DNA of 64,000 bases from Hymenobacter rigui (GCF_003944715.1 NZ_RWIT01000007.1:62001-126000), one strand, 5' to 3'; shown: positions 16,566-25,550, numbered from the stretch's first letter. Translations and numbers: made by a program. The notes: a model not told the origin generated them from the sequence alone.

Positions 16566-17339
16566 TCAGCGCCGGAAAATAAGCAGGTGCTGCTGCGGCA
16601 ACGACTCGATGGAATCGGTGAGGCGTAGGCCTATGGCGGCCATTTCGCGCCGGGCTTGGGCTATACTCATCTTATGAATGCGCTTCACCGGCACTTTGGG
16701 GTCTTCGGCCCGGTACTCGACCAGGGCTACGCGGCCACTGGGCGTCAGTGAGTTCCGGATGGAGCGCATCATTTCCCGCGGATGGTCGAACTCATGATAC
16801 GCATCCACCACTAGCACCAGATCCACTCCTTTTTCGGGCAGGTTAGGGTTATCAGTAGTGCCGCGCACGGGCACTACGTTATTGGCATGCAGGCGGCCCT
16901 TGGTTTCCCGCAGAACTGTCAGCATCTCGGGCTGAATATCCACGGCCAGCACTTTGCCCTGCGGTACCAACGGACTGATTCGGAACGTAAAGAAACCCGT
17001 GCCCGCGCCGATATCAGCTACTACATCAGTGGGCTTGAGGTGCAGTTCCCGCAGCAGAATATCGGTTCCTTCTTCCTGCTGGCGGTCAGAGCGCTCCAGC
17101 CAAGCCGCGCCCTCGTGGCCCATCACATGGGCAATTTGCCGGCCTAGATAATACTTGCCAATTCCATTCAGATCCTGCGGCGCGCGGTGCTCATATCCGC
17201 TGGAGTCGGGTAAAGCCTGGCGGCGCTCCTCAGTAAGCTGAGCGGCAGTACTCTCGGTAAGCGGCTGCGTACAAGCCAGGGGACCTGCCAGTAACCCGGC
17301 TGCGCCAATCTGCAGCAACGACTTTTTCGGAAAGGGCAT
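16566..17339 (-). CDS. Lipoprotein-like SAM-dependent methyltransferase
   Basis: 257 residues. The N-terminus MPFPKKSLLQIGAAGLLAG-PLAC looks like a lipoprotein signal with Cys near residue 23, so the enzyme is probably exported or membrane-anchored, which is unusual for a SAM enzyme. The class I methyltransferase core is clear: VADIGAGTGFFTF (motif I, glycine-rich SAM loop), VDIQPEM (acidic end of strand 2), LVLVVDAYHEFDHP (post II) and LVEYRAEDP. The substrate is unknown. The start at 17339 follows TTACTTTG, a one-mismatch -7 element; an in-frame extension to 17378 is less likely. queA follows with its own promoter. Confidence 0.85.
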   Translation of the reverse strand: MPFPKKSLLQIGAAGLLAGPLACTQPLTESTAAQLTEERRQALPDSSGYEHRAPQDLNGIGKYYLGRQIAHVMGHEGAAWLERSDRQQEEGTDILLRELHLKPTDVVADIGAGTGFFTFRISPLVPQGKVLAVDIQPEMLTVLRETKGRLHANNVVPVRGTTDNPNLPEKGVDLVLVVDAYHEFDHPREMMRSIRNSLTPSGRVALVEYRAEDPKVPVKRIHKMSIAQARREMAAIGLRLTDSIESLPQQHLLIFRR

Positions 17340-17559
17340 ATGCACAATGCAAAGTAATGGTGCAGTCTCAACATTCATCCGCTTGGAAGCGTTCGGCTAC
17401 GCATCAAACCAGTGCCGAGCATGCTCTGAACACCTTTTTGTGCAGCATAAGTAGCAGAAAGTCAGTAATACATAGCGAAAAGCCATTTTTTTGTTGTCTT
17501 TCTTCTACATTCGTCCGTACAAAGCCCTGTTTCCATTCTCTTCACCAACTCTTTCTCCT

Positions 17560-18132
17560 ATGAAACACCTGTCCGGAATCCTGCACAAGCTTACGGCCGT
17601 TGCTGCCGTAGCTGTGGCCCTCACTAGCTGCAACCGTGCTGAATACGCCATGTTGCCCAAAACGTCGTCGGCTTACCATGGTACGCAACGCGCGGTAACG
17701 GTAACGCCGGCTCCGACAGCCAATGAGGTAGCAGTTGCTACGCCCACCACGCCACAGGCTGAGGCTGCTGCTCCGGCCGTAACGCCCGCCGCTGCGCCCG
17801 TAGCCGCTGAGAAAGCCGCCGTTGCTGCTGCTCCTGCCAAAGCCGAAAAAACGGCTGCCGTAGCCAAAGCCCCCAAACTCAACTTTGCTCAGAAGGCCCT
17901 GGTAGCCAAGCTGACAAAGAAGGCCAACAAACTGACCGCCAAGGCGCAGGTTAGCAAAAAGTCAGAAGCTGCTTCTGAGGAGGACGCCAACGCCATCAGC
18001 CGCAATATCAAGCTGGGTATCGTTTTGCTGCTGGTAGGTATCCTGGTAGGTCTGATTATTCCGATTCTGGGTACTGTTATTGCCATTATCGGTATTGTAT
18101 TCATCGTTCTGGGCCTGCTCGACGAAGTATAA
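17560..18132 (+). CDS. Lipoprotein with Ala/Pro/Lys-rich spacer and hydrophobic C-terminal hairpin
   Basis: 190 residues. A lipoprotein signal (AVAAVAVALTSC, Cys near residue 26) is followed by a low-complexity spacer rich in Ala, Pro, Lys and Glu, then a hydrophobic C-terminal segment of about 42 residues (KLGIVLLLVGILVGLIIP and on to IVFIVLGLLDEV) that looks like two packed membrane helices. A lipid anchor at one end and a membrane hairpin at the other suggests a periplasmic spacer or a tethered membrane protein. The next gene has the same plan and a similar tail, so the pair may be paralogous. No known family is recognised. A strong terminator follows. Confidence 0.75.
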   Translation: MKHLSGILHKLTAVAAVAVALTSCNRAEYAMLPKTSSAYHGTQRAVTVTPAPTANEVAVATPTTPQAEAAAPAVTPAAAPVAAEKAAVAAAPAKAEKTAAVAKAPKLNFAQKALVAKLTKKANKLTAKAQVSKKSEAASEEDANAISRNIKLGIVLLLVGILVGLIIPILGTVIAIIGIVFIVLGLLDEV

Positions 18133-18153
18133 GCTCCCGCAGCTTTCTTAATT

Positions 18154-18190
18154 AAAAAAACGTCCTGGTGTAAGTCAGGACGTTTTTTTA
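18154..18190. terminator. Intrinsic terminator
   Basis: AAAAAAACGTCCTG / CAGGACGTTTTTTT stem with a GTGTAAGT loop, just behind the first lipoprotein gene of the pair. Confidence 0.9.
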
Positions 18191-18265
18191 TGGCTAAAAA
18201 TCTATATTGCTGAGTCACTAAGCGTGTCAGATTTAAGAGGTATATCTACTTATTCACTTTCCCGG

Positions 18266-19063
18266 ATGAATACACGACAGTTATTGGTGGTATTGTGCAG
18301 TCTGTGGCTAAGCGCCTGCCAGAGTACCCGGGTTCCGGCATATCTGCCGGCAGTGCGGGAATATGCTACGCACATAGTACCCCCTCCGCACCCTAATACG
18401 ACGGCTGTAGTACGCAGAACTGTAGTACCCCACCCCGAAAAACGGGTTGCGCCTACTATAATAAAGGCAGTACGTAAACCAGTTATAGTGGCCGCTGATA
18501 CTTCCCGCACGGCTGCCAGAAAAGCAAAAACACCACAGCCAACGCTCATTATTAACGGCCCCGATACGTTGATAGGTTACCCAGTTGATAGTCGGGTGGC
18601 GGTAGCTGCCAGGAAGCCTGCTGATAAGGCTACAACAATCGTAAATGCTATGGGTGGCGTTATCTCCGCCGCTGGTATTGGCTTCTTGATTGCCGGAGCG
18701 ACATCTGAGCCTCCGAAGACGGAATACGGCGGGCTCCGGAATCTGGTGTTGGGATTTTATGGGTTGGTATTGCTGGGTTTAGGCATTCCACTACTGTTCT
18801 TCCAAGGGAAAAACGGCCGTTTGCGCCAGTTACGCCAGGCCCGCAAAGCCGCCGAGGCCCCTGCACCGGGAGCTTCCCCGGCAGTTGATCAAAAGCCAGC
18901 CAATAAGCGTAGCACGGGAGGATTGGTGCTGGTTTTACTAGGTGCCCTATGTATGTCGTCACTAGTGATACCTAGCTTTCTGGCCTTTTTATTAGTGCCC
19001 ATCGGGCTTATATGCTTAGTTATCGGACTGGTTTCGATTCTGCTTGGGGAAGTAGATTTTTAG
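18266..19063 (+). CDS. Lipoprotein with about four hydrophobic segments, similar in plan to the preceding gene
   Basis: 265 residues from the ATG at 18266, which opens a lipoprotein signal (LLVVLCSLWLSAC, Cys near residue 18). A Pro/Ala/Lys/Arg-rich stretch follows, then hydrophobic segments around residues 125-145 and 160-180, a second Ala/Pro-rich linker (about 190-210) and a final hydrophobic pair (LVLVLLGALCMSSLVIP through IGLICLVIGLVSILLG). The last pair resembles the tail of the upstream gene, including the IP turn and the V-x-GL end. Function is unknown. An earlier in-frame start at 18224 would put the lipobox too far inside. It ends 10 bp from the stop of the convergent priA. Confidence 0.72.
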   Translation: MNTRQLLVVLCSLWLSACQSTRVPAYLPAVREYATHIVPPPHPNTTAVVRRTVVPHPEKRVAPTIIKAVRKPVIVAADTSRTAARKAKTPQPTLIINGPDTLIGYPVDSRVAVAARKPADKATTIVNAMGGVISAAGIGFLIAGATSEPPKTEYGGLRNLVLGFYGLVLLGLGIPLLFFQGKNGRLRQLRQARKAAEAPAPGASPAVDQKPANKRSTGGLVLVLLGALCMSSLVIPSFLAFLLVPIGLICLVIGLVSILLGEVDF

Positions 19064-19073
19064 CAGCTTAGCA

Positions 19074-21620
19074 CTACATCGGGTCCACGTCGGCGGCCAG
19101 GCGCACCTGCTTGAACTCCTTCTGGTCGCGCACCACATTCATGGCTTCCAGAATATCAGCTTTGGCGGCACGTAGCACGGTGTGCTCCCGGCTGAGCTTG
19201 ATGGTTATTTCCTGGAGGTAGAAGTTGCGGATGCGGAAAATGTAAGGTGCTTCCGGCCCCAGTACGGCTTCCCGGCCCAGCCGATCCACCAGTTCCTGGG
19301 TGAGTAGAATGGCAGCCCGCTCACCCACCACCGCATCCATGTGCTTCACCGTGAGCCGGATGATGCGCATGAATGGCGGGTAGCCATGCTCGCGCCGCTG
19401 CAGAATCTCGTACTCGTAAAACTCCAGGTAGTCGTTGCGGATTACCTTATCGAAGATTACCTGCTCCGGGTCACCGGTCTGGATAATTACGCGGCCCTTC
19501 TTGCCTTTGCGCCCAGCCCGGCCACTTACCTGCACAAACATTTGGAAAGCCCGCTCGTGCGCCCGGAAATCGGGGTAGTGAATGATGCTGTCGGCATTGA
19601 TGATGCCCACTAAGCTCACGTTGGCGAAATCGAGGCCCTTGGTCACCATCTGGGTGCCCACCAGCACATTGGTGTTCTGCTTCTCAAAGTCAGAAATAAT
19701 CTGCTGATAGGCGTTTTTGGCGCGGGTGGTATCCAGGTCCATGCGCTGCACGTTGGCTTGGGGCAGCATTACCTTCAGGTCGTCTTCCAGCTTCTCAGTG
19801 CCGAAGCCCACGGTTTTCACGTTGCGGGAGCCGCAGGCCGGGCACTGCACGTACATTCGCTCGTGGTAGCCGCAGTAGTGGCAGCGCAGCTCGTGGCTGT
19901 GCTTGTGGTAGCTGAGGCTCACGGCGCAGCTCTGGCACTTGGGTATCCAGCCGCAGTCGAGGCAGTTGATGAATGGGGCATACCCGCGCCGGTTCTGAAA
20001 TAGAATCACCTGCTCCTTTTGGGCCAGCTTGCTCTCCATGGCCTGCATCAGCTCGGGCGTGAAGTGGTTGAGCATGGTTTTCTGCTCCCGGCTTTTGCGG
20101 GTATCCACCAGCTCCACTTCCGGTAAGCCCGCCTCCCCAAACCGCTTGGTCAGGGAAACCAGGCCGTAGCGGCCGGTACGCGTCTGGTAGTAGGTTTCCA
20201 CGGCGGGCGTTGCCGAGCCCAGCAGGGTCTTGGCTCCCTGGAAGTTGGCCATCATCAGGGCCACCTCGCGGGCATTGTAGCGCGGGGCCGGGTCGTACTG
20301 CTTGTAGCTGGATTCATGTTCCTCGTCCACAATCACCAGCGCCAGGTTATCGAAGGGCAGGAACACGGCGGAGCGTACGCCCACCACCACCTGGAACCGC
20401 CCCGACAGCACCCCATTCCACACTTCCACCCGCTCATTGTCGGAGAATTTGGAGTGATAGACGCCCAGCCGGGAGCCGAATACGCGCATCAGCCGGGTGA
20501 CAATCTGGGCAGTAAGGGCAATTTCGGGCAGCAGGTACAGCACCTGCCCGCCGCCGTCCAAAGCCTGCTTGATCAGGTCGATGTAGATTTCGGTTTTGCC
20601 CGCGCCCGTTACGCCGTGCAGCAGCACAATATCCTTGTCCTGAAACTGGCGCATGATGTCCTCCCGGGCTTCCTGCTGGGCCTCACTCAGGGTAAAATGG
20701 ATTTTGGCCTCGGCATCGTCCTCATCCAGCGGAAAGCGCGACACAATCTGGTCGAACTGCTCCAGCACCCCGTTTTTGATGAGCGTATTGACGGCCGAAG
20801 GGGAGAGGTGCGGGGCCGACGTCAGGTAGGCCTTCTCAATGCCCCGGTGGTTGGCGAATTCGTTTTGATAGACCGGCACCTTTTGCAGATAGCGCATCAG
20901 CACATCCAGTTGCTTGGCCTTGGTGGCCAGCTGCGCAAACAGCTGTTCCAGCGCCGCCTCCGCAATGTACTGGTGCGCCAGCCGCACTTTCTTCACCACC
21001 TTGGGCGAGTATTTATCCTGCAGATGCTCAAACAGAAACACCACGTCCTTCTGCATCAGGGACTTGATGTACTTGTGAAAGGACGCAATACCCAGCAGTT
21101 CGCCCACTTCCGTGAACGTCATGGATTTGCCTTCCTCGCCGGTGCTCAGTGCATCCACCACTTTCTGCTCCTGCTCACTGAGCGGGTAGGGGTTGGTTTC
21201 CGCCTCAAAGGCTGGATGAAGCTGCACCCGGCTTTCGGAACTGAGCTTGAGGGCCGAAGGCAGGGCCGCATTGATGACTTCACCCAGCGTACAGAGGTAG
21301 TAATCGGCCATCCACCGAAACAGCTTCAGCTGGGGCTGGGTCACTACCGGCGCATCGTCGATGAACTCCAGAATGTACTTGGCCTGGTATTCCTTAGGCG
21401 GATTCTCGTGTACGGCGGCTACAATGCAGCTCAGGGTTTTCTTGGCCCCGAACTGCACAATCACGCGTCCGCCCACCACCACTTGGTCGTTCAGCTCAAA
21501 GGGGACGCGGTAAGTATATAGCTTGGGCAGCGGCAGGGGCAGAATCACGTCCGCAAACAGCGTTAAGCGGTCAGCGGCCGGTTCGGGCTGGGGCTGCACA
21601 AAATCAAACGTGAGGCTCAA
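19074..21620 (-). CDS. priA: Primosomal protein N', replication restart helicase
   Basis: Superfamily 2 DNA helicase that reloads the replicative helicase at stalled forks. 848 residues, somewhat longer than E. coli PriA. The 3'-end-binding domain starts at VILPLPLPKLYTY. The helicase core has Walker A HGVTGAGKTEIY, the DEEH box VIVDEEHESSYKQ, and motif V/VI ending VSGRAGRKGKKGRV. The zinc-binding insert is intact with paired cysteines in CLDCGWIPKCQSC, CHYCGYHE and CPACGS. The start is uncertain: a TTG at 21620 opens the frame, but it lies inside TGCCTTTG, a near -7 element, so the GTG at 21599 is an equally good start. The nearest promoter-side neighbour is the GSCFA gene, in the same direction. 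Confidence 0.95.
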   Translation of the reverse strand: MSLTFDFVQPQPEPAADRLTLFADVILPLPLPKLYTYRVPFELNDQVVVGGRVIVQFGAKKTLSCIVAAVHENPPKEYQAKYILEFIDDAPVVTQPQLKLFRWMADYYLCTLGEVINAALPSALKLSSESRVQLHPAFEAETNPYPLSEQEQKVVDALSTGEEGKSMTFTEVGELLGIASFHKYIKSLMQKDVVFLFEHLQDKYSPKVVKKVRLAHQYIAEAALEQLFAQLATKAKQLDVLMRYLQKVPVYQNEFANHRGIEKAYLTSAPHLSPSAVNTLIKNGVLEQFDQIVSRFPLDEDDAEAKIHFTLSEAQQEAREDIMRQFQDKDIVLLHGVTGAGKTEIYIDLIKQALDGGGQVLYLLPEIALTAQIVTRLMRVFGSRLGVYHSKFSDNERVEVWNGVLSGRFQVVVGVRSAVFLPFDNLALVIVDEEHESSYKQYDPAPRYNAREVALMMANFQGAKTLLGSATPAVETYYQTRTGRYGLVSLTKRFGEAGLPEVELVDTRKSREQKTMLNHFTPELMQAMESKLAQKEQVILFQNRRGYAPFINCLDCGWIPKCQSCAVSLSYHKHSHELRCHYCGYHERMYVQCPACGSRNVKTVGFGTEKLEDDLKVMLPQANVQRMDLDTTRAKNAYQQIISDFEKQNTNVLVGTQMVTKGLDFANVSLVGIINADSIIHYPDFRAHERAFQMFVQVSGRAGRKGKKGRVIIQTGDPEQVIFDKVIRNDYLEFYEYEILQRREHGYPPFMRIIRLTVKHMDAVVGERAAILLTQELVDRLGREAVLGPEAPYIFRIRNFYLQEITIKLSREHTVLRAAKADILEAMNVVRDQKEFKQVRLAADVDPM

Positions 21621-21779
21621 AGGCAGAGACGAAGAAGCACAGGCTTCTTCCAGTTTAAAGCAGTAAAAACCGGGGTTGGCGTGAGCAGAGTATAGCAGGA
21701 TAACCGCCCGGCCGACGGCTGGCCCCGGTCAGTAAAGATACGGTGCTGCGGTTCTTCTAGCACCCGCCACGCACCCGCT

Positions 21780-21820
21780 AAAGAGAAAACCCGGCCACCA
21801 GGGGCCGGGTTTTCTCTTTA
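21780..21820. terminator. Terminator overlapping the GSCFA stop codon
   Basis: AAAGAGAAAACCCGGCC / GGGCCGGGTTTTCTCTTT stem with a short ACCA loop. Its right arm includes the stop codon of the GSCFA gene, so termination must occur right at the end of translation. Confidence 0.85.
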
Positions 21821-24055
21821 GCTGTTTTCGGTGGTCGGGGCATCCGTGGCCGGCTTGCGACGCGGCGGCCGGGGCTTGCGCTTAGGGGCCGCTACGGGCA
21901 CTTCCGGGGTAGTAACTACCGCCGGTGCTGCCGGAGGCACTACCGTCGATGTCGGTGTTGCTGTTTCTACCCCCGTTGCTGGTGCAGCCTTTCTGGCGGG
22001 CCGTTTCCGGGCTGGTGCCTTTTTCGCCGGAGCTGCCACTTCCGGCTCTGCCTGTGGTTCCGGAGCTGAAGCCGGTACCGCTACTGCTGCCGGTTTGCGC
22101 CGTGCGCGGGCTTTGGGCGTAGGAGCCGGAGTAAGGATTGGTTGCGTTGCTTCAACCACCGGTGCTGTGGGCTCCGTTGTGGCCGGCGTAGGAAGAGTAG
22201 CCTGTTCCGGTTCGGTTGGGTTTCCTTTCTTACGGCTTCTGCTTCGGCTGGCCGGAGCCTTTTTAGGCCGTGCCGTCGGGGTTGGGGTGTCCGATGCGGG
22301 TTGCGTTTCCGGCACTGATTGAGCTTCGGCCGATTGAGTTTCCTCAGTTACTACTGGCGGTTGTGACTCCGATTGAGCAGGAACTGCGGCTGCCACTTCA
22401 TCAGCCGCAATGCGGGAGTCACTGGATTCAGGCTCGTGTTCCGCTTGCGGACTGTACAGCGGCTGCCGACCCGACCGCCCTTCAGTGCGCGCCGGCCGCT
22501 CCCGTTTGTTGCGACGGTTATTGCGGCTGCGGCGTCCTGTTTCTTCGCGTGCTGTATCAGATGTTTCCGCGGTATCCACTTCCTCCGCCGGCTGTTCTGC
22601 TACCGCAGGTGTAGGCTGGCGCAATGCTTCTTCCTGAATATAAACAATGTCGGAAGCCGGGATAAACTCATCAATGGCCGGTGCAGGAGGCTGCTCTTCA
22701 ACGGTAGTAGCCTGCTCGGGAGCTTCAGTGGCAGCAGCTTCGGCGGCCAGACGGGCATGCTTCCGCTTAGTGCGCTTGGCACCGCCGCGTGAGCGACGCT
22801 TTTTCCGGCGTACCGGGTCTTCAGCAGATGCCTCTGCGGTTTCTTCCGGACTTTCCTCTTCGTCGGCCAAACCGGCCGTGTAGGCATGGTCGTATGCTGC
22901 CTCTGCCGATTCTTCTGCTTCTTCCTCTTCTGCTTCGTCGTCGCTTTCCAGCAGAATTCCCTGCCCATGGCGAGTAAGCGTGGCCTGCGACGGTACGGTT
23001 ACTGCATCTTCACCGATGTCGATGCGCTCCTCGTCATCGTCTTCCTCCGGTTCCGGCTCAGATGGGGGAGGAGGTAAGGGCAAGGCAGCAATTTCACGCT
23101 CCAGATGTAGCACTTCCATGCGTACATCGGCCTGTTTCTCCAACCGACGCAGGCGCTCCAGCGTGCTTTCCAGAAACTGGCGGTGTTCGGGGGCGGATGC
23201 ATACAGGGGCCGGTGTCCCAGCGCCTGCCGAATTCCTTCCCATTCCTTCTTAAACCGCCCGAAAGCAGCGTCAAAATACGTGCGGGTAAACCGCTCCCAG
23301 ATGTAGTTCTCGGCTACATCGGATGGGTGCAGCATATCGGCCGCGTAAAAGCGGTAGTCGCGCAAATCATCCAGCAACAGCTCGTAGGCCGGGAAATATG
23401 TAACGTCGGGCAGCAGCTCGCTCAGGTAGTGGCAGGCAACCCGTAGCATCGATTTGCTGGCCGAGTTCAGGACCAGCGTATCCTTCAGGTGCCGTACCGG
23501 ACTTACCGTCAGAATAAAGCGCAGCCTAGGGTTAATGCGCCGCAGATACGCGTGCGTTTCCGCTACTGCCGCAATAATATCATCGGCCGTCAGCAGCTCC
23601 TTATCGAACCTGTCAGCCGGTACCTTGTGGCAGTTGCTGACGATTTCGTCAGTTTCGCGCAAGCGGTAGGCGAAGGCAGAACCGAGCGTCAGCACCACGG
23701 CGTCGGCCGTAGCCAGAAATACGCCTACTTCGCGCGTCAGCGTCTGAATGTGCTGGAGCAGTTCAACGGGGGAGTCTGCGCCAATTTCAGCATGCAGGTC
23801 GTAGCTCTGCCAGCGGCCCCGGGCTTCTACCACGTGCTGTTGCCAATCTATGTCTTCCCCGGCGGCGGCCCGAAGTAGCCGGCATACGGAAATAGGGTTG
23901 AAAACGGTACCGAATGGATTGGCCATGGTCGCCACCTTAAACTCGCGCAGGCGGGAGCCGATGGAGTCCGAAAAGCAGGAGCCAATCGTCAACACCCGCG
24001 CAGAATGCGGCAGTTGTTGGGGATGAGGCGTAAGCGGTAGTTCAGTGCGAAACAT
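21818..24055 (-). CDS. GSCFA-domain protein with a long low-complexity tail
   Basis: 745 residues. The first 330 or so are a GSCFA domain, an SGNH-like fold named from its motif; here it reads LTIGSCFSDSIGSRL near residue 23, with LTVSPVRHLKD and ADMLHPSDVAENYIWERF (likely Asp/His block) further on. The remaining 400 or so residues are disordered: a Glu/Asp-rich stretch, then Arg/Lys-rich blocks (RRKKRRSRGGAKRTKRKHAR), then repeats rich in Pro, Ala, Thr and Lys with basic PxxRKxPA patterns. Typical GSCFA proteins are about 320 residues, so the tail more than doubles the length. The basic tail might bind nucleic acid or an acidic surface. The domain is certain; the role is unknown in the family as far as I know. 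Confidence 0.87.
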   Translation of the reverse strand: MFRTELPLTPHPQQLPHSARVLTIGSCFSDSIGSRLREFKVATMANPFGTVFNPISVCRLLRAAAGEDIDWQQHVVEARGRWQSYDLHAEIGADSPVELLQHIQTLTREVGVFLATADAVVLTLGSAFAYRLRETDEIVSNCHKVPADRFDKELLTADDIIAAVAETHAYLRRINPRLRFILTVSPVRHLKDTLVLNSASKSMLRVACHYLSELLPDVTYFPAYELLLDDLRDYRFYAADMLHPSDVAENYIWERFTRTYFDAAFGRFKKEWEGIRQALGHRPLYASAPEHRQFLESTLERLRRLEKQADVRMEVLHLEREIAALPLPPPPSEPEPEEDDDEERIDIGEDAVTVPSQATLTRHGQGILLESDDEAEEEEAEESAEAAYDHAYTAGLADEEESPEETAEASAEDPVRRKKRRSRGGAKRTKRKHARLAAEAAATEAPEQATTVEEQPPAPAIDEFIPASDIVYIQEEALRQPTPAVAEQPAEEVDTAETSDTAREETGRRSRNNRRNKRERPARTEGRSGRQPLYSPQAEHEPESSDSRIAADEVAAAVPAQSESQPPVVTEETQSAEAQSVPETQPASDTPTPTARPKKAPASRSRSRKKGNPTEPEQATLPTPATTEPTAPVVEATQPILTPAPTPKARARRKPAAVAVPASAPEPQAEPEVAAPAKKAPARKRPARKAAPATGVETATPTSTVVPPAAPAVVTTPEVPVAAPKRKPRPPRRKPATDAPTTENS

Positions 24056-24280
24056 TGCAAGTAATACGGCCCGGACCGGGCCAACGGATGGGCAACCTAC
24101 TTAACATCCCGCGTTCAGCCAAACAATGGCAGGTTACGCGGGCGCGCGCCTGGCAGACGCGAGGTAGAGGCCCCGTAAGAGAATATCGGTTCAGCATGCC
24201 AGATCCTGGCCGCTGATTGTACGGACAAAGGTCACGAATAGTCGGCAGCTTCTCGCGCATCGGCGGCAACAAGCAGAAGC

Positions 24281-24314
24281 AAAACGCCCGGCTGCTTGCG
24301 CAACCGGGCGTTTA
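24281..24314 (-). terminator. Terminator of the rpsF-rpsR-rplI operon
   Basis: Stem CGCCCGG / CCGGGCG with a CTGCTTGCGCAA loop; on the minus strand it ends in a T run. It lies 24 bp beyond the rplI stop. Confidence 0.8.
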
Positions 24315-24337
24315 TAGTAAACTAAGCGGCAGATAAC

Positions 24338-24781
24338 TTATTCTGCCACTACGTTGAAGCGCACTTTGTGCTTCACTTCGCGGTGCAGGTCAGCCGTAGC
24401 AGTGTATTCGCCAACGGAGCCGGGCTCCGAGTCGAACGACAGACGCTTGCGGTCAACTTCAACACCTTTTGCTTTCAGGGCGTCAGCCAGCTGCAGCGTG
24501 GTTACACGGCCGAAGATTTTGCCGCTCTCACCTACTTTAGCCGGAATTTCCAGCACCATGTCGCCAATCTGGTCGGCAACAGCCTGCGCGTCGCCTTTGA
24601 TTTTGTCAGCTTTGTGGGCTGCCTGGCGTACGTTTTCAGCTACGATTTTCTTGTTGGTCTTGTCGGCCAGAACGGCCAGACCCTGCGGGAGCAGATAGTT
24701 ACGGCCGTAGCCGGGCTTTACAGCAACGATGTCGTTCTTGTAACCCAGGCCTTTAACGTCGTCTTTCAGAATTACTTCCAT
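24338..24781 (-). CDS. rplI: Ribosomal protein bL9
   Basis: 147 residues. The N-terminal L9 signature is visible as MEVILKDDVKGLGYKNDIV and GYGRNYLLPQGLAV, followed by the long connecting helix (AENVRQAAHKADKIKGDA) and a C-terminal RNA-binding domain. It binds 23S rRNA and projects from the large subunit. It is the last gene of rpsF-rpsR-rplI, the usual Bacteroidota order, and is followed by a terminator. Confidence 0.97.
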   Translation of the reverse strand: MEVILKDDVKGLGYKNDIVAVKPGYGRNYLLPQGLAVLADKTNKKIVAENVRQAAHKADKIKGDAQAVADQIGDMVLEIPAKVGESGKIFGRVTTLQLADALKAKGVEVDRKRLSFDSEPGSVGEYTATADLHREVKHKVRFNVVAE

Positions 24782-24784
24782 GTC

Positions 24785-24877
24785 GAAAATTAGTTTCTGG
24801 TTTCTGGTTTCTGGTTTTTAGTTATTGGCAGAATGTCAATGAGCATCAACCAGCAACTAGCAACCAGCAACTAGAAA
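24785..24877. repeat. Intergenic inverted repeat made of short microrepeats
   Basis: Between rpsR and rplI. Three tandem TTTCTGG units on the left face two CAACTAG/CAACCAG units on the right; the halves are imperfectly complementary and could fold into a long hairpin inside the ribosomal-protein message. See the matching spacers near 34.6, 39.8 and 47.5 kb. Confidence 0.6.
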
Positions 24878-24878
24878 C

Positions 24879-25130
24879 TTATTTCAAAGAGTCGGTTACG
24901 TAGGGCATCAGGGCCAGGTGACGAGCTTTTGCTACGGCCTGGGCCACTTTGCGCTGAAACTTCAGGCTGGTGCCGGTAATACGACGGGGCAGGATGCGAC
25001 CCTGCTCGTTCACGAACTTCAGCAGGAAGTTCGGGTCTTTGTAATCAACGTACTTAATACCGTTCTTCTGGAAGCGGCAGTACTTTTTGCGGGTATCCTG
25101 CTTGTGGATCTTTTCGTTGGCGAGGCTCAT
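24879..25130 (-). CDS. rpsR: Ribosomal protein bS18
   Basis: 83 residues. The basic N-terminus is followed by the typical block KKYCRFQKNGIKYVDYKDP and the C-terminal RILPRRITGTSLKFQRKVAQ, which contacts 16S rRNA and S6. Only 5 bp separate it from rpsF, so the two are translated from one message. A 97-bp spacer with microrepeats follows before rplI. Confidence 0.97.
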   Translation of the reverse strand: MSLANEKIHKQDTRKKYCRFQKNGIKYVDYKDPNFLLKFVNEQGRILPRRITGTSLKFQRKVAQAVAKARHLALMPYVTDSLK

Positions 25131-25135
25131 GATAC

Positions 25136-25510
25136 TTATTGGGCTACGGCTTCCGATTGTTTAACTTTCTGCTGGTTCATCTCGCCTTTACGACGACGCG
25201 CACCGTAGGCCACGGCGTGCTTGTCCAGTACAGTAGTGAGGAAACGGATAACCCGCTCGTCACGACGGAACGCGAGTTCCAGCGTGTCTACCACGTTACC
25301 TTCACCGGTGAACTCCACGAGGAAGTAGTAGCCAGTGTTTTTCTTCTGAATCGGGTACGCCAGTTTCTTGAGGCCCCAAGCTTCAGTGTTGATGATGTCG
25401 GCGCTATTTTCCTTAAGCACCTGCGAGAACTTCTCGACCGTCTCTTGCACTTGGCTCTCGTTCAGCACGGGAGTCAGAATGAAGACCGTCTCGTAATTTC
25501 TTACTGCCAT
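25136..25510 (-). CDS. rpsF: Ribosomal protein bS6
   Basis: 124 residues from the ATG at 25510. Starts with the S6 strand MAVRNYETVFILTP, then the conserved GLKKLAYPIQKKNTGYYFLVEF and the C-terminal basic tail. It pairs with S18 on the small-subunit platform. The open frame runs on to 25666, but an exact TATCTTTG promoter element lies between, which fixes the start. First gene of rpsF-rpsR-rplI; the promoter region is shared divergently with actA. Confidence 0.97.
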   Translation of the reverse strand: MAVRNYETVFILTPVLNESQVQETVEKFSQVLKENSADIINTEAWGLKKLAYPIQKKNTGYYFLVEFTGEGNVVDTLELAFRRDERVIRFLTTVLDKHAVAYGARRRKGEMNQQKVKQSEAVAQ

Positions 25511-25550
25511 TACGACGGGGTGAAATTGATGTGAAAAACTAAATGAGGGG

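Noticed and set aside
17490..17513. TTTG and TACATTCG as a promoter for the first lipoprotein gene
   Set aside because: The spacing is only 12 bp, far less than the usual 19 or so.
20316..21521. Plus-strand open frame of 401 codons opposite priA
   Set aside because: Antisense shadow of priA; no signal, domain or promoter.
24785..24877. Possible small CRISPR-like repeat array (TTTCTGG units)
   Set aside because: The units are only 7-8 bp, without spacers of constant length, and no cas genes are present.
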